A DNA stretch of 5,097 nucleotides, taken from positions 1 to 5,097 of the forward strand of contig DAOVPS010000203.1 of NCBI GenBank assembly GCA_030629105.1. Reading direction: 5' to 3'. This DNA is from JABLTI01 sp030629105. Its GTDB lineage: Archaea > Asgardarchaeota > Heimdallarchaeia > JABLTI01. This document shows positions 1 through 5,097 of this stretch, one piece after another. Numbering within the stretch: the stretch's first letter is position 1; the number at the start of each line of letters is the position of its first letter. The position numbers were made by a program, and so were the translations under genes. The notes below the pieces were generated by a model, which was not told the DNA's origin, did no database searches, and saw nothing but the letters and a program-made list of their open reading frames with translations.

Positions 1-2
1 CC

Positions 3-1103
3 TACCTGGTTCGACAAAATTTCTTCGAAACAGGAAAAATACTACGATACTACTCGATTTGGAACAAAATGAGAAATAAGGAAGAATACCGAAAACTCGC
101 AGAACGAGCAGGAAGCCATACACCTCAACAGCTATTGCGAATGGTAGATGCAACTTGGAAAGGATACAAAGAAGCAAAAAAGGATTGGAGAATAAATCCG
201 GAAAAATACCAAGCAAAACCAAGGATACCAGGTTACTTGCCAAAGAACGGAAGATATGTAGTCGTTTGGTCAGAACAACAAGTAAGAATAAGAGATGGAA
301 AGGTGAGAATAGTAGAGCGACTTATGAAGAAAGGCTTTCCAGCAATTCAAATAGGAAAATTACCAGTCACTGAGGCAAACCAGACCATTGTTCGGCTCAA
401 ACCATTTTATGACCGTTTTATGCTGGAATTAGTCTATGAAAAAGAAGTGCCAATAATTGAAGAAATAGAGGAGCAAAAGATCCTAGGACTGGACCTAGGC
501 GTTAACAACCTCGTAGCTACGTCAGATGGATTGATCATCAAGGGCGGGGTTGTGAAAAGCATAAACCAGTTCTTTAACAAACAAAAAGCAAAGATACAAA
601 AGCAACTAAGCAAGCAGAACCTTAGAACGAGTAAGCAGAAGCAAAAATTGATGCGTTGGCGTTACAATCAACTACATGACTTGTTACATAAAGCATCAAG
701 AGCAATTATTCAACACTGCATTGAGAACAACATTTCCTCATTGGTCATTGGTCGTAACATGAATTGGAAGCAAAACATACGAATGGGTAAGAAGAATAAC
801 CAAAAGTTTACCAATGTTCCTTTCCACAAACTCATTCAGATGCTGCAGTACAAAGCAGAGGAACAAGAAATCGAAGTCATGCTTGTTACGGAAGAGTACA
901 CTTCCCAAACATGTTCATGTTGTGGTTACCGTTCGCAAAGCAACCGCAAGTACCGAGGATTGTTTGTCTGCAAGAAATGTAAGCTAGTTATTAACGCAGA
1001 TGTCAATGCTGCAAAAAATATAGCAAAAAAAGCATTCCCCGAGTCCTTCCAAAGGATAGGGGATAGGGGTTGCGTGGTACAACCAACAAAGCTTGCTTTG
1101 TAA
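3..1103 (+). CDS. tnpB: TnpB-family RNA-guided DNA nuclease (IS200/IS605 group), 5' end cut by window edge
   Basis: TnpB proteins are RNA-guided endonucleases, ancestors of Cas12, that use an omega RNA from the transposon end and help retain IS200/IS605 elements. Counting from the ATG at 69 as residue 1, the sequence shows a RuvC-I aspartate (D142 in GLDLGVNN), a zinc ribbon (C282, C285, C301, C304, with an extra C284) and a RuvC-III aspartate (D311 in NADVNAAKNI). The ATG at 69 is not the real start: the same frame is open from base 3 and encodes YLVRQNFFETGK and more, typical of the TnpB N-terminal domain, so at least 22 codons plus the true N-terminus lie upstream. The usual RuvC-II glutamate is missing (LVIGRN, G228), while E275/E276 precede YTSQTC, a possible relocated catalytic residue. 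No stop or frameshift is seen, so the gene may be active. No TnpA is visible, but the left flank is absent. Family assignment is very secure; activity is inferred. Confidence 0.95.
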   Translation, partial: YLVRQNFFETGKILRYYSIWNKMRNKEEYRKLAERAGSHTPQQLLRMVDATWKGYKEAKKDWRINPEKYQAKPRIPGYLPKNGRYVVVWSEQQVRIRDGKVRIVERLMKKGFPAIQIGKLPVTEANQTIVRLKPFYDRFMLELVYEKEVPIIEEIEEQKILGLDLGVNNLVATSDGLIIKGGVVKSINQFFNKQKAKIQKQLSKQNLRTSKQKQKLMRWRYNQLHDLLHKASRAIIQHCIENNISSLVIGRNMNWKQNIRMGKKNNQKFTNVPFHKLIQMLQYKAEEQEIEVMLVTEEYTSQTCSCCGYRSQSNRKYRGLFVCKKCKLVINADVNAAKNIAKKAFPESFQRIGDRGCVVQPTKLAL

Positions 1104-1138
1104 ACGTTTGTATACAAACGATGTCATGAAGTCGAATT
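1036..1138 (+). ncRNA. Candidate omega RNA (TnpB guide RNA scaffold) overlapping the 3' end of tnpB
   Basis: Four hairpins follow one another here. Hairpin 1 pairs TCCCC (1036-1040) with GGGGA (1059-1063) and GTCCTT (1043-1048) with AAGGAT (1052-1057). Hairpin 2 pairs GGTTG (1068-1072) with CAACC (1080-1084). Hairpin 3 pairs ACAAAG (1086-1091) with CTTTGT (1096-1101). Hairpin 4 is the perfect 16-bp palindrome at 1105-1120. In known TnpB systems the guide RNA scaffold overlaps the end of tnpB and runs to the right end of the element, with the guide taken from flanking DNA. The 3' boundary given is a guess: the unpaired stretch after hairpin 4 probably contains the element's right end, so the guide would begin near 1135-1145. 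The pairing is seen by eye; the role is inferred from position. Confidence 0.55.
1105..1120. repeat. Perfect 16-bp palindrome just after the tnpB stop
   Basis: CGTTTGTATACAAACG is its own reverse complement and starts two bases after the tnpB stop codon. Subterminal imperfect palindromes near the ends are a hallmark of IS200/IS605 elements, where TnpA recognises them as hairpins in single-stranded DNA. It may therefore be both the right-end recognition hairpin of the element and the last stem of the omega RNA. Without the left end or an empty site the boundary cannot be fixed. Confidence 0.6.
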
Positions 1139-1188
1139 AAACTATATTATTAAATCACAAAACGAAGAGCAATAACTAGGATTAGTTT

Positions 1189-1203
1189 CTCGAGGGTCTC
1201 GAG
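1189..1203. repeat. Small hairpin of two CTCGAG copies upstream of nre
   Basis: CTCGAG occurs at 1189-1194 and 1198-1203, separated by GGT. Each copy is itself palindromic, and the two can pair as a 6-bp stem with a 3-base loop; read directly, it is a TCTCGAG repeat at 1188-1194 and 1197-1203. It sits directly before the TAAAATAT element that may be the nre promoter, so an operator role is possible. No T-run follows, so it does not look like a terminator. The function is unknown. Confidence 0.4.
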
Positions 1204-1211
1204 TAAAATAT
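1204..1211 (+). promoter_or_regulatory. Possible TATA box of nre
   Basis: TAAAATAT resembles an archaeal TATA box. Transcription would start roughly 25 bases downstream, near 1233, giving a short leader of about 15-25 bases to the ATG at 1250 or 1256. A second AT-rich candidate, TTATTAAAT at 1147-1155, is farther away and lies next to the transposon end. The spacer 1121-1249 holds no other recognisable gene. Confidence 0.35.
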
Positions 1212-1249
1212 GAAATTGTGTTAGCAGTGGGTTTTGCTTGTCAAATGGT

Positions 1250-2503
1250 ATGAATATGTCCACTTCTCCTTCCGAGGTCAGTCGTAATCTTTGTCAGCGA
1301 TGTCAAGGGTTTAGAAATCTGTGTGAAAAGGGGATATGTCCTATTCTTGTGAAAGCTAAGTCCATAGCTGATATCCAGAAAACGTTCTCTAAGACTGATT
1401 TTTTTGGTGCCTCTCCGCCAGGATTTTTTGTGGGGGAATACGGCTATCCAAAAGTATCCATTGGTCCATTAGTACCCCCTATTGCTTCTGAAGACACCTC
1501 AATCTATGATGCTGAAGAAAAATGGATCTTCAAAACTATGGATGAAATAATCGGTTACCGAACATCACTTGTTAGAGGAAAAAAGAGATTCAGTGTGAAG
1601 AACGCTCGTGAACCCGATAAGATGCTAGAATTAACTCAAGAATTAGTGATGTCTAGTAAACCTGTTGATACTGAAATGTCTTTTATTAAAAGACCTAAAC
1701 TTGATATCGACTTTTCTCCTCGGATCGCCCCTTCTGGTCCTTCAGGGGATATTAAGAAAGCAAGATTAACTGAGAATCCGAAAATACCTCGTATTGTTGA
1801 TAAAATAGTAAGTGATACTGATTTGAAAGCTGTTGGGGGAATCACCAAACTCCATGATGATAAACTGAGTCAAAGGCATATCACTCGCTTACTCTCTGCA
1901 GGTTTATTTGGAGTGAAAAAGAATCGTCGATTAGTTCCTACTACCTGGTCGATCACAGCAGTTGATGACATTCTTGGGAAAAGGTATTGGAAACAGATTT
2001 TGAAACAAAAATGGCTTGAGGATGTTCGTGTCTTTAGTCATAAAGCACTAGGCAACCTTGTGCTTATTCTCATGTATCCTTCCGCTTGGATGTTTGAAGT
2101 TTTTGAATATTGGTTAATAGGAACAAGTGATGCTATGGCGATTGACTGGGAAACTTGGAGAGGGAGAAAAACGTATGCGAAAGATGTTGCTGGAGCATAC
2201 TATTGCACCAAATTACAAGTTTTAGAGTACCTTGATTATATCCAACGACAAGCTGGATGCTTTGTTTACCTTCAAGTGGATAAGGAATGGATCCCAACAG
2301 GTGTTTGGCGTTTCCGAGAAATAGCGAAAGAAGCTTTGAAGCAAGTGCCCTTGAAATTTGAAACTTTAGAACAAGCGTTTATACAAGTTAAGAAAATGTT
2401 AGATTATCCTCTCGAGAAGATTATGGATAGAAGTAACACTCTAAGAATTATAAAGTCACAAAGAACTCTTGAGGATTTCTTCCCTAAAGATATTCACGGT
2501 TAG
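1250..2503 (+). CDS. nre: Archaeal DNA-repair protein Nre (NreA-like) with C-terminal PIP motif
   Basis: Nre proteins are archaeal DNA-damage-response factors that bind the sliding clamp PCNA; their biochemical activity is not well defined. Residue numbers here count from the in-frame TTG at 1238. The N-terminus has a four-cysteine zinc finger (C19, C22, C29, C34). Next come the family signatures GYPKVSIGPLVPP (69-81), SDTDLKA (192-198), LLSAGLFG (218-225) and RRLVPTTWSITAVDD (230-244), then GRKTYA (309-314) and LEYLDYIQRQAG (329-340). The last residues carry QRTLEDFF (408-415), a textbook PCNA-interacting QxxLxxFF motif. Length is that expected for a complete Nre. I chose the ATG at 1250 over the TTG; the ATG at 1256 is also possible and no Shine-Dalgarno sequence decides. 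The gene is convergent with the VWA gene. I recall an arginine where VPTTW has its second threonine, which may be a lineage difference. Confidence 0.93.
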   Translation: MNMSTSPSEVSRNLCQRCQGFRNLCEKGICPILVKAKSIADIQKTFSKTDFFGASPPGFFVGEYGYPKVSIGPLVPPIASEDTSIYDAEEKWIFKTMDEIIGYRTSLVRGKKRFSVKNAREPDKMLELTQELVMSSKPVDTEMSFIKRPKLDIDFSPRIAPSGPSGDIKKARLTENPKIPRIVDKIVSDTDLKAVGGITKLHDDKLSQRHITRLLSAGLFGVKKNRRLVPTTWSITAVDDILGKRYWKQILKQKWLEDVRVFSHKALGNLVLILMYPSAWMFEVFEYWLIGTSDAMAIDWETWRGRKTYAKDVAGAYYCTKLQVLEYLDYIQRQAGCFVYLQVDKEWIPTGVWRFREIAKEALKQVPLKFETLEQAFIQVKKMLDYPLEKIMDRSNTLRIIKSQRTLEDFFPKDIHG

Positions 2504-2532
2504 AAAAAAGATAAGGAAGATTATTTCTTCCT
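2504..2532. terminator. Shared hairpin terminator between convergent genes, strongest for the minus strand
   Basis: AGGAAGA (2514-2520) pairs perfectly with TCTTCCT (2526-2532) around a 5-base loop that contains the stop codon of the minus-strand gene. Read on the minus strand, the hairpin is followed by TATCTTTTTTC (T-run at 2504-2509), an oligo-T tract such as archaeal RNA polymerase terminates on. On the plus strand the hairpin is followed only by a weaker pyrimidine run (CTTCTT). The two stop codons are separated by just 17 bases, so the transcripts of both genes probably overlap at their 3' ends. Confidence 0.55.
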
Positions 2533-4095
2533 CTTCTTACTCATTCTGGAAGCTTTCGCTTGAACCATATCATTTGCACTTGCTGCGCCAGCTTCTTCTT
2601 CAGCCATGATTTCATCCATTTCTTCTATTTCGTCATTAAGATACATCTGTGCCTCTTTAGCCATAGGAGCAGCTCTAGCTAAAGTTGATCGCATATCAGC
2701 CATAATTTTCTTACCTTCCTTGCGATCTCTTTGCATGACTTGAGCGGCACGCTGAACTGTATAGCCAGCGATTAAATCAGCATCAAGACTCTTTTCAAGC
2801 TCTTCTTTTATTTCAGATACTTCTAGTATCTTTTCAATAACCCTTACTCGCTCATTATCATCTTCATCTCTATAGCGAATTTGAACTTGAACTGGAACTT
2901 TCTTGCGATCCTTGACTTTCTTCTTTGGTTTGAATTCAAAAGAAATGGAACGAGATTTAGTTAAGCCACCTAAGGAGATGTCATCTCCTCGTTTATAATC
3001 TAACTCTCTTGTTCCTAATCCACTGACTGTTGATATTTCGATTTCATCTGGAACAATAAGTTTGATTCGAGCGTTACGTCCAATGATTTCATCACCAGCA
3101 ATCAAACCGAAACTATCTTGAAGCTCTGATAGATCAGCATAGAATAAATCTCCACCAGTAATTTCTGGCATGAGAGCTAAGGTCTTCAATTCAAGTGATC
3201 CTTGACCAGCTATGCCTACAATATCTAGGACAATGCCATTCTTCTTCAATTCATTACCAATCTTAGTATAGAATTTCTTACCTTCAGGAGATGCACCGGA
3301 AAGACTTCCGATACCTGCATTAGCCATTCCATCTGTAAGAATTAAGATTCGACCAGTACCAGCTGCTAATGACATAATCCTCGCAGCAACGACTGCAGGA
3401 CCCAAAGCAGTAGAACTCAAAGCTACCATCTTTTGGATTGTTTTTTGCCAATCCTTACCGGTGGTTTCAATGGTCATCTTAGGCAGTTGCTTTTTAACCC
3501 AGTTGTTATCAGCAACTTTCTTTTCAATGGCTTTAACATCATAGAGCATGTCACTACCCATTGTTTCAATAACTTCTCCGTCAGGAGAGTAGATTCGTAA
3601 GTTGCTTTCAAAGGTTACCAAACCAAATAAGGCATCACCCTTTGATTTAGCATATGCCTTGAGTGTCGAGATAAGACTTTGTTTTACTCCCTCAATCTTC
3701 GCTCCACTCATTGAACCTGATACATCAAGAGCAGCAATTAAGGAATTACCTTTCTGAATTCCTTTGCCAAAGTCAGGTCTTGTAGTATCGGGAGGTATTA
3801 ACCATCCAGTATAGGCATTGATATTGTGTGGTAAGTCTTTCGGATCGATAACGTTAACTGTCCCACAGAATTGGCAATTAAAAAAGGTGCCAACTTTTGC
3901 ATTTGTTTGAACGTCTTTGACGTTTGTCAATATAGCTCCACAATTGGAGCAAATTATAGGTTTCCCCTTTATCTCTGGTTTTGTTTCCTCAAATTCACTA
4001 AAGGAAACTTCTCCAACAAGAGGAATATCCCCCAAGAGTTTCTCCGACGCGGGAATTTTATCTCCGGTGGAGAATTTCATGTGTTTATTCATCAT
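2521..4095 (-). CDS. Zinc-finger and VWA-domain protein with Sec23/Sec24-like layout
   Basis: Residue numbers count from an in-frame TTG at 4140. A four-cysteine zinc finger (C64, C67, C89, C92; CSNCGAIL and NCQFCG) comes first. The von Willebrand A domain (about 132-345) has a complete MIDAS metal site: D139, S141 and S143 in DVSGSMS, T244, and D270 in LILTDG. A beta-sandwich-like region (about 355-440, ending in VQVQIRYRD) and a helical region (about 443-500) follow, then an acidic stretch and a basic tail (KKRKK). This order, zinc finger, VWA trunk, beta-sandwich and helices, matches COPII coat proteins Sec23/Sec24 without the gelsolin domain; Sec23-like proteins are reported in Asgard archaea. 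An intact MIDAS is unlike Sec23/24 and suits a metal-dependent adhesion or assembly protein. There is no signal peptide or membrane helix, so it is probably cytosolic. I chose the ATG at 4095 (residue 16) because a TATA box overlaps the extension; ATGs at 4092 and 4080 are alternatives. Function is inferred. Confidence 0.85.
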   Translation of the reverse strand: MMNKHMKFSTGDKIPASEKLLGDIPLVGEVSFSEFEETKPEIKGKPIICSNCGAILTNVKDVQTNAKVGTFFNCQFCGTVNVIDPKDLPHNINAYTGWLIPPDTTRPDFGKGIQKGNSLIAALDVSGSMSGAKIEGVKQSLISTLKAYAKSKGDALFGLVTFESNLRIYSPDGEVIETMGSDMLYDVKAIEKKVADNNWVKKQLPKMTIETTGKDWQKTIQKMVALSSTALGPAVVAARIMSLAAGTGRILILTDGMANAGIGSLSGASPEGKKFYTKIGNELKKNGIVLDIVGIAGQGSLELKTLALMPEITGGDLFYADLSELQDSFGLIAGDEIIGRNARIKLIVPDEIEISTVSGLGTRELDYKRGDDISLGGLTKSRSISFEFKPKKKVKDRKKVPVQVQIRYRDEDDNERVRVIEKILEVSEIKEELEKSLDADLIAGYTVQRAAQVMQRDRKEGKKIMADMRSTLARAAPMAKEAQMYLNDEIEEMDEIMAEEEAGAASANDMVQAKASRMSKKRKK

Positions 4096-4123
4096 AATCA
4101 CTGACCCTTTAGTTTTCTTTTCA

Positions 4124-4131
4124 TATATAAA
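4124..4131 (-). promoter_or_regulatory. TATA box of the zinc-finger/VWA gene
   Basis: Read on the minus strand this is TTTATATA, a near-ideal archaeal TATA box. Its centre is about 32 bases ahead of the ATG at 4095, so transcription would start near 4101-4103 and leave a leader of only about 6-8 bases. This argues against the longer ORF that begins with TTG at 4140, which lies upstream of the box. AAAGGG at 4105-4110 (minus strand) would mostly lie outside such a transcript, so it is unlikely to act as a ribosome binding site. Confidence 0.6.
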
Positions 4132-4154
4132 GACATTCAAATTAGATTTCCGCT

Positions 4155-4196
4155 AAAAAAATAGATTATTATGAGGGACAAAGGAGAAAAAAGAAA
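4155..4196 (-). terminator. Two oligo-T terminator tracts after the unknown minus-strand gene
   Basis: Read on the minus strand, the stop codon at 4197-4199 is followed immediately by TTTCTTTTTTCTCC (T-runs at 4187-4196) and further on by CTATTTTTTTAG (seven T at 4155-4161). No strong hairpin is seen; archaeal terminators commonly consist of T-runs alone. Together with the TATA box just downstream, this suggests that the two minus-strand genes are transcribed separately, although read-through is possible. Confidence 0.5.
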
Positions 4197-5097
4197 TTAA
4201 CTCTCACCAGGTTTTAATTCACCAATAATACGGAGTAGTCTAGTAATAATCTTAACGAGTTCAGCTTTTTTCGCAGCAATTGGTATTTGCTCATTTCGTG
4301 CTGTGTTAATGAGTTCATTGAATGCATTCCTCGAGAATTTTTTTGAAGCTATAGATCCTGAAATATTTAATAAGCGGGATCGAATTGTTTGAATAATCTC
4401 ATATGTTTTTAGTGTAAGAATACCTTGTTCGCGCTTTAAAGCAAAGAGCACCTTTCCAGTATCAAAACTCAGCATTTCTTGTTGTTTCAATTTTACTTTT
4501 AATTCTTCAAAAGGTGTTTCTAAGACTTTAAACAAGAATTCACCGGGAATCTTTGTAATAAGCAGATTGTAATCTTTTGTTAGGATTCTCAGCTGTTGAT
4601 AATACTTTTTGCTCAGGAAAATTGTAATTTTTTCTTTAGCTAATTCTTCCTCGGGAACTAATTCTTCCAGAATTTCTTCGTGAATTGCTAGATCTAATCG
4701 ATCCTGATCAGGAATGAATTCATCCTTTAATTCATCATCTTCTTCTTGTTCTCGTTGCATAAGAAATCTTGTTCGATAATAATCCAAATCTTCTTCCCAG
4801 GCATCAGTATCAATGAAAACAATTTCAGTAAGAAGATTTTGAACCAAATCCCGTACATCGCCAACAGCATCGCTTAATAGTTTCTCTTTGAAACTCAAAA
4901 ATTTCAAAGCTAAATCTTCTTTTTCTCGAATTAAGATATCCATCTTCTCTTTTAGATAAGCCAAAGCGTCTCCAGAAGTTTGATCTGTTTCTCTTAAACT
5001 AAAAACTACCCTCTTTGTTTCAGTAAGTTGTCTATCCCTTTTCTTAGTGGTTAAAAGCTCTTCATGATACAGTGAGCGTATCTCTAATTCTTCTGAG
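4197..5097 (-). CDS. Hypothetical helical protein with possible C-terminal SAP-like motif, N-terminus outside window
   Basis: I do not recognise the family. The frame is open from the right edge to the stop, giving 299 visible residues. The first in-frame start codon is only a TTG at 4964, and 44 plausible coding codons precede it (SEELEIRSLYHEELL onward), so the gene starts outside the window. Counting from the edge, residues about 1-80 are charged and probably coiled-coil. Residues 117-152 are strongly acidic (REQEEDDELKDEF, EEILEELVPEEE). The rest is mostly helical with little aromatic content. Near the C-terminus, NELINTARNEQIPIAAKKAE followed by LVKII (visible residues 260-284) resembles the helix-extended-helix of SAP-type nucleic-acid-binding motifs (short helix, G/N-x-x-IP, KKAELV, helix), but the match is by eye and weak. 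No membrane segment is seen. It lies upstream of the VWA gene on the same strand, which may hint at a shared process. Confidence 0.8.
   Translation of the reverse strand, partial: SEELEIRSLYHEELLTTKKRDRQLTETKRVVFSLRETDQTSGDALAYLKEKMDILIREKEDLALKFLSFKEKLLSDAVGDVRDLVQNLLTEIVFIDTDAWEEDLDYYRTRFLMQREQEEDDELKDEFIPDQDRLDLAIHEEILEELVPEEELAKEKITIFLSKKYYQQLRILTKDYNLLITKIPGEFLFKVLETPFEELKVKLKQQEMLSFDTGKVLFALKREQGILTLKTYEIIQTIRSRLLNISGSIASKKFSRNAFNELINTARNEQIPIAAKKAELVKIITRLLRIIGELKPGES

Noticed and set aside
155..373. Plus-strand ORF of 72 codons inside tnpB
   Set aside because: It lies in another frame of a clear TnpB gene, has a lysine- and arginine-rich composition expected from AAA/AGA-rich coding DNA, and shows no domain.
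926..1117. Minus-strand ORF of 63 codons over the tnpB zinc ribbon and hairpins
   Set aside because: It is antisense to conserved zinc-ribbon codons and to the candidate omega RNA, with no promoter or recognisable motif.
1636..1848. Minus-strand ORF of 70 codons inside nre
   Set aside because: It is antisense to conserved Nre coding sequence and has no supporting signal.
2407..2416. Further CTCGAG copies (here and near 4331) as part of a dispersed repeat with the hairpin before nre
   Set aside because: They are single 6-base matches inside coding sequence, expected by chance, without the paired spacing seen at 1189-1203.
3871..4156. Two overlapping plus-strand ORFs opposite the 5' end of the VWA gene
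   Set aside because: Both are antisense to the zinc-finger coding region and run over its promoter; cysteines in one are reverse reading of zinc-finger codons by chance.
1..5097. CRISPR array, tRNA or rRNA gene
   Set aside because: No regularly spaced repeats, no cloverleaf with a T-loop motif and no conserved rRNA stretch was seen on either strand.

Overview
The window comes from an AT-rich archaeal genome. The best evidence is a complete archaeal Nre DNA-repair gene (zinc finger, NreA core motifs and a C-terminal PCNA-interacting motif). A TATA-box promoter (TTTATATA) just ahead of an ATG and oligo-T terminators fit this. A zinc-finger/VWA protein with the domain order of Sec23/Sec24 would fit an Asgard archaeon, but that lineage is only a guess.

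Layout, left to right. (1) A TnpB-type RNA-guided nuclease of the IS200/IS605 group on the + strand. Its reading frame is open to the left edge, so the gene starts outside the window. Its 3' end and the bases just after it fold into four consecutive hairpins, a likely omega (guide) RNA scaffold, followed by the probable right end of the element. (2) About 110 bp of AT-rich spacer with a small CTCGAG hairpin and possible promoter elements. (3) The nre gene on the + strand. (4) A 17-bp gap and a shared hairpin with a U-tract between convergent genes. (5) A minus-strand gene for a zinc-finger plus VWA protein with an intact MIDAS metal site. Its own TATA box lies inside the longest possible ORF and shows that the real start is internal. 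(6) About 100 bp holding that promoter and two oligo-T terminators. (7) A minus-strand gene of unknown function, helical and charged with a C-terminal SAP-like motif. Its frame is open to the right edge, so its N-terminus lies outside the window.

The TnpB element appears to be an insertion upstream of nre. The two minus-strand genes are adjacent and co-directional, but a terminator and promoter separate them, so they are probably distinct transcription units. The most interesting points are the relocated catalytic glutamate of the TnpB and its hairpin-rich guide RNA, the Sec23/24-like layout of the VWA protein with an active-looking metal site, and the unidentified acidic protein upstream of it.
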